Positions 25,965 through 34,674 of a stretch of 64,000 nucleotides of DNA are shown piece by piece. This DNA comes from Burkholderiales bacterium (GTDB taxonomy: Bacteria; Pseudomonadota; Gammaproteobacteria; Burkholderiales; Ga0077523): positions 205,906 through 269,905 of the forward strand of contig JALHMS010000002.1 in NCBI GenBank assembly GCA_022843925.1, given 5' to 3'. The notes below the pieces were generated by a model, which saw only the letters and a program-made list of their open reading frames with translations, ran no database searches and had not been told where the DNA came from. The translations under genes and the position numbers were made by a program. The first letter of the stretch is position 1. Each line of letters opens with the position of its first letter.

Positions 25965-26416
25965 CCGGTGCCGCCGAACTCCGCTATCGCCCGATGCGGG
26001 CGCCGGACCTCGCCGCGGTGGCGACCATCGAGGCGGAGGTCTACAGTCACCCCTGGACGCAGGGGAATTTCCGCGACTCGCTCACCGCCGGACACGCCTG
26101 CTGGGTGGTCGAGCGCGGGGAAGCGCTGTGCGCGTATGGCGTCCTGATGATGGGCGTCGACGAGGCCCACCTGCTCAATCTGAGCGTGGCACCGGCCCTG
26201 CAGCGACAGGGATTCGGCCGACTGCTCCTCGCGTTTCTCGAGGCGCGCGCCCGGGAGTTCCGGGCACGGATCATGTTCCTGGAGGTGCGCGTGTCGAATG
26301 CGCCCGCGCGTTCCCTCTATGCGGATGCCGGCTATCGGGAGGTGGCCGTGCGTCGCAACTACTATCCGGCCGCCGCCGGCCGCGAGGATGCCATCCTGAT
26401 GGGAAAGGACCTTTGA
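25961..26416 (+). CDS. rimI: Ribosomal protein alanine N-acetyltransferase (RimI)
   Basis: This gene encodes 151 residues. The GNAT acetyl-CoA loop is visible as LSVAPALQRQGFGRLLLAFLE (Q/R-x-x-G-x-G/A near residue 87) and the tail LEVRVSNAPARSLYADAGYREVAVRRNYY is typical of RimI, which acetylates the N-terminus of ribosomal protein S18. It overlaps both neighbours by four bases. By similarity alone it could acetylate other N-termini. Confidence 0.93.
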   Translation: MTGAAELRYRPMRAPDLAAVATIEAEVYSHPWTQGNFRDSLTAGHACWVVERGEALCAYGVLMMGVDEAHLLNLSVAPALQRQGFGRLLLAFLEARAREFRARIMFLEVRVSNAPARSLYADAGYREVAVRRNYYPAAAGREDAILMGKDL

Positions 26417-27126
26417 GAACGCGCAGCGAAGTGATGGACGTCCTCGGACTCGGTCCGCGCTGGGTGGCGCGCGAGGCGTCGTCCGTCGACCCCGCGGAGC
26501 GGCCTGCTGACGATCGCGCGACGCGGATCCTGCGCATGGACTGGACAGCGCTCGAAGCCGAAGTCGAGAGGTGCACCGCCTGTGCGCTCGCCCCGACCCG
26601 CACGCGGACGGTGTTCGGTGTCGGTGACCGTTCCGCGCGATGGCTTTTCGTCGGCGAGGGGCCGGGTGCCGAGGAGGACCAGCGCGGCGAGCCGTTCGTG
26701 GGGCAGGCGGGCCGTCTGCTGGACAACATGCTGGCGTCGATCGGCATCGCCCGTGGCAACGGCGTGTACATCGCCAACATCGTGAAGTGCCGGCCGCCGG
26801 GCAACCGCAATCCGGAAGCCGCCGAGGCGCAGGCCTGCAGCGCGTTCCTCCGCCGTCAGGTGGAACTCGTCGGGCCGACGCTGATCGTGGCCCTCGGCAA
26901 GATCGCCGCCACGAACCTGCTGGGACGCGACGTGCCGGTGGGTTCGCTGCGGGGACGCGTCCACGACTATCGTGGGGTGCCGCTCGTCGTGACGTACCAC
27001 CCGGCGTACCTCCTGCGGAACCTGCCCGACAAGGCGAAGGCCTGGGAGGATCTCTGCTTCGCGATGGACACCATGCAGGCGCTCACGGCATCGCGCACCG
27101 GTGCTGCGCCGGCCGGAGCGCCTTGA
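26413..27126 (+). CDS. Type 4 uracil-DNA glycosylase (4Fe-4S)
   Basis: This gene encodes 237 residues. Four cysteines for the iron-sulphur cluster are CTACAL (near 56-59), VKCRPPGNR (near 124) and QACS (near 140). FVGEGPGAEEDQRGEPFVGQAGRLLDNML is the active-site signature, with YHPAYLLR near 200. It removes uracil from DNA. The TTG at 26413 overlaps the rimI stop and keeps the expected N-terminus; an ATG at 26434 is an alternative start. It is often annotated as the N-terminal domain of phage SPO1 DNA polymerase. Confidence 0.92.
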   Translation: MRTRSEVMDVLGLGPRWVAREASSVDPAERPADDRATRILRMDWTALEAEVERCTACALAPTRTRTVFGVGDRSARWLFVGEGPGAEEDQRGEPFVGQAGRLLDNMLASIGIARGNGVYIANIVKCRPPGNRNPEAAEAQACSAFLRRQVELVGPTLIVALGKIAATNLLGRDVPVGSLRGRVHDYRGVPLVVTYHPAYLLRNLPDKAKAWEDLCFAMDTMQALTASRTGAAPAGAP

Positions 27127-27154
27127 TTTCCGGGGTTGCGCCCCCATACCCATC

Positions 27155-27173
27155 AGGCGCCGCGGAGGCGCCT
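27155..27173 (+). other. Hairpin before lemA
   Basis: AGGCGCC and GGCGCCT pair around a five-base loop in the 65-base gap between the glycosylase stop and lemA start. The following AACAGGAGTGAGC carries the lemA ribosome site, so the hairpin could end the upstream transcript or modulate lemA; no U-run is visible. Confidence 0.4.
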
Positions 27174-27191
27174 CAACAGGAGTGAGCATTC

Positions 27192-27803
27192 ATGTGGAAG
27201 CGACTGGGCTGGATCGCGATGGCGGCGTTCTCGCTGCTGCTGTCCGGCTGTGGCTACAACACCATGCAGGCGCAGGACGAGCAGGTGAAGGCGTCCTGGG
27301 CCGAAGTCCTCAACCAGTATCAGCGCCGGGCCGACCTCGTGCCGAACCTGGTGGCCGCCGTGAAGGGCTTCGCGCAGCAGGAGAAGGACATCCTCCTCGG
27401 CGTGACCGAGGCGCGCGCCCGTGTGGGCAGCGTCCAGGCCACGCCGGAACTCGTGAACGATTCGGCGGGCATGCAGAAGTTCATCCAGGCGCAGGGTGAG
27501 ATGACCTCGGCCCTGTCGCGGCTCCTGGTGGTCTCCGAGAACTATCCGCAGCTCAAGTCGGACGCGAACTTCCGCGATCTCCAGGCCCAGCTGGAGGGCA
27601 CCGAGAATCGCATCACGGTGGCCCGCAACCGGTACATCCAGTCGGTGCAGGCCTACAACGTGTCGATCCGACAGTTCCCGGGCAACCTGACCGCGATGGC
27701 GTTCGGCTACAAGGAGAAGGCCAGCTTCTCCGTCGAGAACGAGGCTGCGATCGCGAAGCCCCCGGTGGTCGACTTCTCCACCCAGCCCGCCCCCGCGAAG
27801 TGA
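27192..27803 (+). CDS. lemA: LemA family lipoprotein
   Basis: This gene encodes 203 residues. A lipobox LSGC near residue 20 gives a membrane-anchored lipoprotein. The mature part is one LemA helical domain: MQAQDEQVKASWAEVLNQYQRRADLVPNLVAAVKG, LLVVSENYPQLKSDANFRDLQAQLEGTENRI and YIQSVQAYN are characteristic. LemA proteins are typically next to TPM-domain proteins, as here; the pair overlaps by four bases with the next gene. Function is poorly known, possibly cell-envelope or photosystem-like repair. Confidence 0.93.
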   Translation: MWKRLGWIAMAAFSLLLSGCGYNTMQAQDEQVKASWAEVLNQYQRRADLVPNLVAAVKGFAQQEKDILLGVTEARARVGSVQATPELVNDSAGMQKFIQAQGEMTSALSRLLVVSENYPQLKSDANFRDLQAQLEGTENRITVARNRYIQSVQAYNVSIRQFPGNLTAMAFGYKEKASFSVENEAAIAKPPVVDFSTQPAPAK

Positions 27804-28684
27804 CGGGCATGCGCCGCGCGCTGACCGGCTGGCTCGCAGGCCTGTTCCTCGCCCTCGCGGGTGTGGGGCATGCCGAGGTCGCGATCCCGCCCGTGGCGCG
27901 GGTGACCGATCTCACCGCGACGCTGTCGCCGGAGGTCGTGGCGGCGCTCGATGCCAAGGCGGCAGATCTGGAACGTCGCAAGGGCAGCCAGGTGGCCGTG
28001 CTGCTGGTGCCGACCACGGCGCCCGAGACCGTCGAGCAGTACGCGCTGCGGGTGGCCGAGGCCTGGAAACTCGGTCGCAAGGGCGTGGACGACGGGGCAC
28101 TGCTGGTGGTCGCGAAGCAGGACCGAGCCCTGCGCATCGAAGTGGGGTACGGTCTCGAAGGTGCGCTGAACGATGCCATCGCCAAGCGCATCGTGAGCGA
28201 CGTCATCGTGCCCCGGTTCAAGGAGGACGACTTCGGGGGTGGCGTCACCGCCGGCCTCGACGCCATCGTCGGAATCATCGATGGGGAGCCCCTGCCCGCC
28301 GTCGGGCCGCGCCCCCGGGGCAGCGCCGAGCCCGGCATGCTGCAGAACCTCGAAGGCTATTTCGTGGTGGGCTTCATCCTGGTGGTCGTCGTCGGCGGAA
28401 TACTGCGGTCGCTGATCGGCCGGGTGCCGGCCGCATTGGCGGTGGGTGCCGGTGCCGGCGTTCTAGGATGGTTCATCGCCAGCGCGATCACGGTCGGCGC
28501 CATCGTGGCGGTCATCGCCTTCGTCTTCACGCTTGCCGGTGGCAGTTCCGCCATGCGCAGCATGCGGGGCGGCCGCGGTGGCTGGTCCGGCGGTTCCGGC
28601 GGATGGTCGGGTGGTGGAGGCGGCGGGGGATTCGGCGGCGGTGGCGGCGGATTCGGTGGTGGCGGTGCGTCGGGGCGGTGGTGA
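27800..28684 (+). CDS. TPM-domain membrane protein (YgcG family)
   Basis: This gene encodes 294 residues from a GTG start overlapping the lemA stop. It has an N-terminal signal peptide (to about residue 25), a TPM domain (residues about 30-160; VTDLTATLSPEVVAALDAKAADLERRKGSQVAVLLVPTTAPETVEQYA is its start), then two or three membrane segments (about 190-250) and a C-terminal tail that is nearly all glycine with some W, S and F (about 255-294). This layout is standard for YgcG-like proteins. Such tails are thought to embed in or stick to membranes. A second TPM protein follows. Confidence 0.9.
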   Translation: MTGMRRALTGWLAGLFLALAGVGHAEVAIPPVARVTDLTATLSPEVVAALDAKAADLERRKGSQVAVLLVPTTAPETVEQYALRVAEAWKLGRKGVDDGALLVVAKQDRALRIEVGYGLEGALNDAIAKRIVSDVIVPRFKEDDFGGGVTAGLDAIVGIIDGEPLPAVGPRPRGSAEPGMLQNLEGYFVVGFILVVVVGGILRSLIGRVPAALAVGAGAGVLGWFIASAITVGAIVAVIAFVFTLAGGSSAMRSMRGGRGGWSGGSGGWSGGGGGGGFGGGGGGFGGGGASGRW

Positions 28685-28685
28685 G

Positions 28686-29183
28686 ATGGATCTCTCCCGA
28701 CTCCTCAGGCATTGGCGTACCGGTGGCTCGACGGTCTCCCGCGCGTTTCCCGCGGCGACACTCGACCGGATCGAGGCCGCCATCGGCGAGGTGGAGCGCA
28801 CGCACGCCGGACAGATCCGCTTCGCGGTGGAGGCCGATCTGCCCACCGGCGATCTCCTGGCGGGCGTCATGGGGCAGGACCGTGCGCTGCAGGTGTTCTC
28901 CGATCTGCGGGTCTGGGACACCGAGCACAACAACGGCGTCCTCATCTATCTGCTGCTTGCTGATCGTGACGTGGAGATCGTCGCGGATCGCGGCATCCAC
29001 GCCCGTGCCGGTGCGGAAGCGTGGGAAACCGTCTGCAGGGCCATGGAGGCGTGCTTTCGCGATGGGCGCTTCGAAGAGGGCGCGGTCACCGGCATCCGGG
29101 CCGTCGGGGCGTTGATCGCCACCCATTTTCCGCCCACGGGCACGGGCCGCAACGAACTGCCCGACGCCCCGGTCCTGCTCTGA
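28686..29183 (+). CDS. Second TPM-domain protein
   Basis: This gene encodes 165 residues, a TPM domain without signal peptide or membrane tail. FPAATLDRIEAAIGEVERTHAGQIRFAVEADLP and GVLIYLLLADRDVEIVADRGI are the family pattern. It starts one base after the previous stop, so the three genes lemA, TPM, TPM form one operon. Because it lacks export signals, it probably faces the cytoplasm, unlike its neighbour. Function unknown. Confidence 0.85.
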   Translation: MDLSRLLRHWRTGGSTVSRAFPAATLDRIEAAIGEVERTHAGQIRFAVEADLPTGDLLAGVMGQDRALQVFSDLRVWDTEHNNGVLIYLLLADRDVEIVADRGIHARAGAEAWETVCRAMEACFRDGRFEEGAVTGIRAVGALIATHFPPTGTGRNELPDAPVLL

Positions 29184-29189
29184 TCGACC

Positions 29190-30437
29190 TCAGTCGGTCG
29201 GAGGCGGCTCGTTGTCCTGGTCGTGTCCGTGTCGACGGTACAGCGCGTACATCGCGGAGGCCACGATCAGACCGAAGACGACGATGATCGTGTAGATCGA
29301 CAGCCCGGCCGCGCTCATCCCCGCCGAAAGGCCGAGCATCCCGAAGATGCAGAGGTTCTCGTTGAAATTCTGCACGGCGATCGAGTGTCCGGCGCCCATC
29401 AGCTTGTGCCCGCGATGCTGGAGAAGCGCGTTCATCGGCACGACGAAGTAGCCGCCCAGCGCACCGATCACGATGAGCAACGCGACCGCGACACGCCAGT
29501 CCGTCACGAAGATCATCGACATCACGATCAGCCCCATCGCGATACCCACGGGTAGCACCTTCACCGCGCGCTCCAGCTTCACGTAGCGGGCCGCGGCCAC
29601 CGATCCGAAGGCGATGCCGATGCCCACCACGATCGTGAGCAGTGCCGCCTGCTGTTGCGAGAACCCCAGGGCGACCTTCGACCACTGCAGCACGATCAGC
29701 CGGAGCGTCGCGCCGGCACCCCAGAAGAGCGTGGTCACCGCCAGCGAGACCTGGCCCAGCGGATCGCGCCACAGCTGCATGAAGCTGCGCGAGAAGTCGC
29801 GGATCAGGAAGATCGGGTCCTTCCGCGCCATCTTGTGATCGACGGGAAGCTTGGGAATGCGGAGGTTGAACACTGCCGCGAGACCGTACAGCCCGAGGAT
29901 CACCAGGATCGCGATCTCGGGCGCGGTGTCGAGCGGCGGGATGCTGCGCAGCGCGGGCAAGGCCCCGTAGATCCACTCGGAGAACTGCGGGCCCACCATG
30001 ACGCCTCCGATGATCGCGCCGAGGATGATCGATGCGACGGTGAGACCCTCCATCCAACCGTTCGCCGCGACGAGGCGGTGCGGCGGCAGGACTTCGGTGA
30101 GGATCCCGTACTTCGCCGGCGAGTACGTCGCGGCGCCGATCCCGACGATGCCGTAGGCGAAGAGGGGGTGGAGTCCGACCAGCATCGCGGCACACCCCCC
30201 GATCTTCATCGTGTTGCTGATGAACATGACGCGTCCCTTCGGGAGCGCGTCCGCGAACGCGCCGACGTACGGCGCGAGGACGATGTACGAAAAGACGAAG
30301 AACTGCTGCAGGACGTACGTCTGCCAGTCGGCGGCTTCGAGACTGGAGAGCAGCGAGATCGCGGCGAACAGCAGCGCGTTGTCTGCCAGGGCCGAGAAGA
30401 ACTGCGCGGCGAGGATCGTGTAGAAGCCGCGATTCAT
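29190..30437 (-). CDS. lplT: Lysophospholipid transporter LplT (MFS)
   Basis: This gene encodes 415 residues with about 12 membrane spans. MNRGFYTILAAQFFSALADNALLFAAISLL is the start typical of LplT, and YSPAKYGILTEVLPPHRLVAANGWMEG near residue 103 is the central signature. LplT flips lysophospholipids back into the cytoplasmic leaflet for re-acylation. Start at 30437 is preferred over an in-frame one at 30539 because the family begins MNRGF. It is divergent from alr, with 270 bases between, the usual betaproteobacterial pairing. Confidence 0.93.
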   Translation of the reverse strand: MNRGFYTILAAQFFSALADNALLFAAISLLSSLEAADWQTYVLQQFFVFSYIVLAPYVGAFADALPKGRVMFISNTMKIGGCAAMLVGLHPLFAYGIVGIGAATYSPAKYGILTEVLPPHRLVAANGWMEGLTVASIILGAIIGGVMVGPQFSEWIYGALPALRSIPPLDTAPEIAILVILGLYGLAAVFNLRIPKLPVDHKMARKDPIFLIRDFSRSFMQLWRDPLGQVSLAVTTLFWGAGATLRLIVLQWSKVALGFSQQQAALLTIVVGIGIAFGSVAAARYVKLERAVKVLPVGIAMGLIVMSMIFVTDWRVAVALLIVIGALGGYFVVPMNALLQHRGHKLMGAGHSIAVQNFNENLCIFGMLGLSAGMSAAGLSIYTIIVVFGLIVASAMYALYRRHGHDQDNEPPPTD

Positions 30438-30707
30438 GCCGTCATGTCGTGGCCCTGGCGGGTTGCTTCCGTGCGAGAGAGGGGGCGACCCGGGGGATTC
30501 CTGGGCATGCGATGCCTGCGCGGATGTCGCAGATTTCATTGGGCGGAGTGGTCCGTCTGATGGCTCCGCTCCCTGGCGGGCGCAGATTTATACCATGATT
30601 CCCCCGCCATCCCGTAAGGGGATGAGCGGCTGCCCGCGACGGGATGCGAACGTACAATTCCGTTGTCCGTCGCCTCGTGCGATCCACCGATTCCAAAGCC
30701 GCTCCGC

Positions 30708-31793
30708 ATGTTTCGTCCCATCCTCGCCAGTATCGATGTCGATGCCCTCCGCCACAACCTCGGCATCGCACGCCGGCATGCGGGTGCGGCGCGCGTGCTC
30801 GCCGTCGCCAAGGCCGCGGGCTACGGACATCGTCTTCCCCATGTCCTTCCCGCCCTGTCCGAGGCCGACGGCATCGCCGTGCTCGACCTCGAGGACGCCA
30901 TCGCCATCCGTGCCTCCGGGTTCGACCGGCGGATCGTGCTGCTCGAGGGATGCTTCCAGGGGCGCGATCTCCACGAGGCGGCGCGCCATCGCTTGCACGT
31001 GGTGGTTCACGATGCCGAGCAGGTCCGCATGCTCGAAGTGGCGCCGCCGGCATCACGCGTCGGGGTCCTGTTGAAGTGCAACAGCGGCATGAATCGGCTC
31101 GGCTTTCGGGTGGGGCCGTTCCGGGAGGCCCTCGCGACGCTCCGGACACTGCCCGCGGTCGCCGACATCACGCTGATGACCCACTTCGCCGATGCCGACC
31201 GCGCCGACGGCATCGATGCCGCGTTCGCCGTGTTCGAAGCGGCCTGTGACGGTGCCGCGCTGCCGCGATCGGCGGCGAACTCGGCAGCCCTCGTCGCGCA
31301 TCCGCGCGCCCGCGGCGACTGGGTGCGGCCGGGGATCATGCTCTACGGCGCTTCGCCCTTCGACGACCGGTCCGCGGAGGCGTTGGAGCTGCGCCCCGTG
31401 ATGACACTCCGATCGCGGATCATCGGTCTCCAGACGCTCGCGGCGGGGGACCGCGTCGGCTATGGCGGGCAGTTCGTCGCCGAGCGTGCAATGCGCATCG
31501 GCGTCGTGGCTTGCGGCTATGGTGACGGCTATCCGCGGCACGCCCCCACCGGGACCCCGGTGCTGGTCGATGGCATGCGGACCCGCATCGTCGGCCGCGT
31601 GTCGATGGACATGATCACCATCGACCTGACGCCGGCGCCCGCGGCCCGGGTGGGAAGCGCGGTCACGCTCTGGGGAGAAGGTCTGCCGGTCGATGAGGTG
31701 GCGAAGTCGGCGGGGACGCTCGGATACGAACTGCTCTGCGCGCTGGCCCCGCGGGTCCCGACGGAGGTCGGCGCGCCCGTGCGTCCGTTCTGA
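30708..31793 (+). CDS. alr: Alanine racemase
   Basis: This gene encodes 361 residues. It makes D-alanine for peptidoglycan. The PLP lysine is in VLAVAKAAGYGHR (Lys near residue 35; most family members read KANAYGHG, so N and A are swapped here), the catalytic Tyr in RVGYGGQF near 253, and VGRVSMDMITIDLT near 300 is also conserved. Length is usual. A TACAAT at 30653-30658 may be the -10 region. It is divergent from lplT and followed by an unrelated GcvT-like gene. Confidence 0.94.
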   Translation: MFRPILASIDVDALRHNLGIARRHAGAARVLAVAKAAGYGHRLPHVLPALSEADGIAVLDLEDAIAIRASGFDRRIVLLEGCFQGRDLHEAARHRLHVVVHDAEQVRMLEVAPPASRVGVLLKCNSGMNRLGFRVGPFREALATLRTLPAVADITLMTHFADADRADGIDAAFAVFEAACDGAALPRSAANSAALVAHPRARGDWVRPGIMLYGASPFDDRSAEALELRPVMTLRSRIIGLQTLAAGDRVGYGGQFVAERAMRIGVVACGYGDGYPRHAPTGTPVLVDGMRTRIVGRVSMDMITIDLTPAPAARVGSAVTLWGEGLPVDEVAKSAGTLGYELLCALAPRVPTEVGAPVRPF

Positions 31794-31959
31794 AGCCTTC
31801 GCGCCGCGCCGGGTTCGAGCGGTCGCGGCGGGGTGGCGAGTCGATCCGATGTGGATGGTCCGGGCCTTGCTGCCCGATGGCGACCCCGATCGCGCGCGCG
31901 GCAGCGATGCGTGCCCCGATCGACCCACGCCTTTCATCGAACCCGGAGAACCCATCGCC

Positions 31960-33096
31960 ATGAGTCCCCTGTCGCGTACCTCTGCATTGCGGGCGCGTCA
32001 CATCGCGCTCGGCTCGAAGCTGGAAGACTGGAACGGCATGGGGACCGCGTGGACCTATGCGAAGGATGTCGACGAGGAGTACGCCGCGATCCGCACCAAG
32101 GCCGGGCTGATGGACGTGAGCGGCCTCAAGAAAGTGCACGTCACCGGGCCGGATGCCACCGCCGTGCTGAGCCACGCGACGACGCGCGATCTTTCGAAGG
32201 TCTACCCCGGAAAGTCGGTCTATGCGTGCATGTTGAACGACGCCGGCTATTTCACCGAAGACTGCCTCTGCTACTGCCTCGCCCCGAACGCCTGGCTCGT
32301 CGTGCACGGCAGCGGCACCGGACAGGAGGAGCTTGCGCGCTCGGCGGTCGGCAAGAACGTCGCGATCAAGTTCGACGACGATCTCCACAACATCTCGCTG
32401 CAGGGTCCGCTCGCCGTCGAGTTCCTCGCGCAGCACGTGCCGGGCATCCGCGATCTGAAGTACTTCCATCACCTGCCGACGACGCTCTTCGGCCGTCACG
32501 TGATGATCTCGCGCACCGGTTACACGGGCGAGCGGGGCTACGAGATCTTCGTGAGCGCGAAGGACGTCGTGCACCTCTGGGACACGATCCTGGAAGCGGG
32601 CGCGCCCATGGGCATCATCCCGTGCCGCTTCCTCGTGCTCGACATGCTGCGCGTCGAGTCGTACCTGCTGTTCTACCCGTACGACAACGCCCAGATGTAT
32701 CCGTACGATGCGCCGGATGCCGTGAACGGCGATTCGCTGTGGGAACTCGGGCTGACGTTCACCGTGAGCCCCGGCAAGACGGACTTCCGTGGTGCCGAGC
32801 GTCACTTCGCCCTGCAGGGCAGGGAGCGCATCAAGATCTTCGGCGTGCTTCTCGACACCGACCAGGCCGCGGAAGGTGGCGATGAATTGTGGTCGGGCGG
32901 TGAGAAGGTCGGCGTCATCACGTGCGCATTGTTCTCGTGTCTCAGCAAGCGCTCGATGGCCATCGCGAGGCTGAAGCCTTCGGCCGCCGTGCAGGGTACG
33001 CCGCTGGAGGTACGCGGCCGGAACGTCCGGTGCAAGGCCATCGCGCACACGCTCACGTTCGACGACCCGGAGAAGAAGAAGCGCACGGCGGTGTGA
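31960..33096 (+). CDS. GcvT-family aminomethyltransferase-like protein (possible demethylase)
   Basis: This gene encodes 378 residues, similar in length to GcvT and DmdA. The folate-binding motif RTGYTGERGYEIFV lies near residue 189, and DVSGLKKVHVTGPDA near 51 matches the family. C-terminal GGEKVGVITCALFSCLSKRSMAIARL corresponds to the T-protein end domain. Glycine cleavage H and P proteins are not nearby, so it probably moves a one-carbon group from a methylated substrate onto tetrahydrofolate, as in dimethylglycine, sarcosine or DMSP demethylation. ATG 31960 follows GGAGAA; longer in-frame starts are unsupported. Substrate unknown. Confidence 0.85.
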   Translation: MSPLSRTSALRARHIALGSKLEDWNGMGTAWTYAKDVDEEYAAIRTKAGLMDVSGLKKVHVTGPDATAVLSHATTRDLSKVYPGKSVYACMLNDAGYFTEDCLCYCLAPNAWLVVHGSGTGQEELARSAVGKNVAIKFDDDLHNISLQGPLAVEFLAQHVPGIRDLKYFHHLPTTLFGRHVMISRTGYTGERGYEIFVSAKDVVHLWDTILEAGAPMGIIPCRFLVLDMLRVESYLLFYPYDNAQMYPYDAPDAVNGDSLWELGLTFTVSPGKTDFRGAERHFALQGRERIKIFGVLLDTDQAAEGGDELWSGGEKVGVITCALFSCLSKRSMAIARLKPSAAVQGTPLEVRGRNVRCKAIAHTLTFDDPEKKKRTAV

Positions 33097-33291
33097 TGCG
33101 ATCGATACGGGGCGCGTGGAACTCGACCGCGCAGGTCGAAGCGCGCGGTGCCTGGAGTCACGCGCCCCCGGACCGGTGAAACGGGGCGGTGAGGGGAAGT
33201 CCACCGCGCTGGTTCGAATGCGCGGCGAAGGCAGTGCGCCGAGGCGATACCATCCGGGCCTCACTCACCAACTGCCGCGTCCCTCCCATCG

Positions 33292-34647
33292 ATGGCCAAG
33301 TCCAAGACGCTCTACGCCTGCACCGAATGCGGTGGGGAATCCCCCAAGTGGCAGGGGCAGTGCCCCCACTGCAGCGCCTGGAACACCCTCGTGGAATCCG
33401 TCGGCGAGAGCAAGGCACCCGCGCGGTACCAGGGGCTGGCCGAGGCGAGCCGGGTCACCAGCCTGGCCGATGTCGAAGCCGAGGAAGCCCCGCGTCGTTC
33501 GACGCAGATCGGCGAGCTGGATCGCGTGCTGGGTGGCGGGCTTGTCCGCGGCGCCGTCGTCCTGATCGGCGGGGACCCCGGCATCGGCAAGTCGACGCTG
33601 CTGCTCCAGGCGCTCACGGGCATGGCGAAGTCGTGCAGCGTGCTTTACGTGAGCGGCGAGGAATCCGCGCAGCAGGTGGCGCTCCGGGCGCGGCGGCTCG
33701 GTCTCGAAGGCAGCCCCGTCGACCTGCTGGCCGAGATCCAGCTCGAGCGGATCCTCGCAACGCTAGAGACCCGCAAGCCGGAGATCGCGGTGATCGACTC
33801 GATCCAGACCGTGTACTCCGAGGCGCTCACGTCGGCGCCGGGCAGTGTGGCGCAGGTCCGCGAGTGCGCGGCGCAATTCACCCGCTTCGCGAAGTCGCGC
33901 GGAACGGCGCTGGTGCTCGTGGGTCACGTCACCAAGGAAGGTGCGATCGCCGGTCCGCGGGTGCTGGAGCACATGGTCGACTGTGTCCTGTACTTCGAGG
34001 GCGACTCGCATTCGAGCTTCCGCCTCGTGCGCGCCATCAAGAACCGATTCGGTGCGGCGAACGAACTGGGTGTGTTCGCCATGACGGAGAAGGGGCTGCG
34101 CGGCGTCTCGAACCCGTCCGCGCTATTCCTCTCGCAGCACGGCGGCGCGGTGCCGGGGTCGTGCGTAATGGTCACGCAGGAGGGAACGCGCCCGCTTCTC
34201 GTGGAGATCCAGGCGCTCGTCGACGAGGCCCATGCGCCGAACGCCCGGCGGCTGTCGGTGGGTCTCGAGCAGAACCGCCTCGCGATGCTGCTCGCGGTGC
34301 TGCACCGGCATGCGGGTATCGCGTGCTTCGATCAGGACGTCTTCGTGAACGCCGTGGGTGGCGTGAAGATCGACGAGCCTGCTGCCGACCTGCCCGTGCT
34401 GCTGGCGATCGTGTCGTCGCTGCGCAATCGCGCGCTGCCGGAGAAGCTCGTGTGCTTCGGCGAAGTGGGTCTCGCGGGCGAAGTGCGCGCCGTGCAGCGC
34501 GGCCAGGAGCGCCTGCGCGAGGCTGCAAAGCTCGGCTTCACGCGGGCCGTGATCCCGAAGGCGAACCAGCCCAAGACGCCGATCGAAGGGTTGACGACGA
34601 TCCCGGTGGAACGCATCGACGAAGCGGTCCAGGCGGTGCGGGGATAG
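33292..34647 (+). CDS. radA: DNA repair protein RadA
   Basis: This gene encodes 451 residues. Zinc finger CTECGGESPKWQGQCPHC near residues 10-27, Walker A GGDPGIGKST at 93-102, Walker B around VIDSIQTVY, the RadA motif KNRFG near 246, and a Lon-like C-terminal domain are all present. RadA drives branch migration in recombination. The lplT-alr-radA order is typical of betaproteobacteria, though here an extra gene lies between alr and radA. The array of palindromic repeats follows 28 bases after its stop. Confidence 0.96.
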   Translation: MAKSKTLYACTECGGESPKWQGQCPHCSAWNTLVESVGESKAPARYQGLAEASRVTSLADVEAEEAPRRSTQIGELDRVLGGGLVRGAVVLIGGDPGIGKSTLLLQALTGMAKSCSVLYVSGEESAQQVALRARRLGLEGSPVDLLAEIQLERILATLETRKPEIAVIDSIQTVYSEALTSAPGSVAQVRECAAQFTRFAKSRGTALVLVGHVTKEGAIAGPRVLEHMVDCVLYFEGDSHSSFRLVRAIKNRFGAANELGVFAMTEKGLRGVSNPSALFLSQHGGAVPGSCVMVTQEGTRPLLVEIQALVDEAHAPNARRLSVGLEQNRLAMLLAVLHRHAGIACFDQDVFVNAVGGVKIDEPAADLPVLLAIVSSLRNRALPEKLVCFGEVGLAGEVRAVQRGQERLREAAKLGFTRAVIPKANQPKTPIEGLTTIPVERIDEAVQAVRG

Positions 34648-34674
34648 GGGGCGGAACTTGGGACGGAGGTTCTC

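Noticed and set aside
28560-28680. Glycine-rich tail of the TPM protein as a frameshift artefact or low-complexity error
   Set aside because: Gly-rich C-terminal tails are usual in YgcG-like proteins and the frame stays open to a normal stop, so it is accepted as real.
30438-30707. A gene in the 270-base gap between lplT and alr
   Set aside because: No frame there shows protein-like composition or a ribosome site; it probably holds the divergent promoters (TATAAA on the minus strand at 30592-30587 and TACAAT at 30653-30658).
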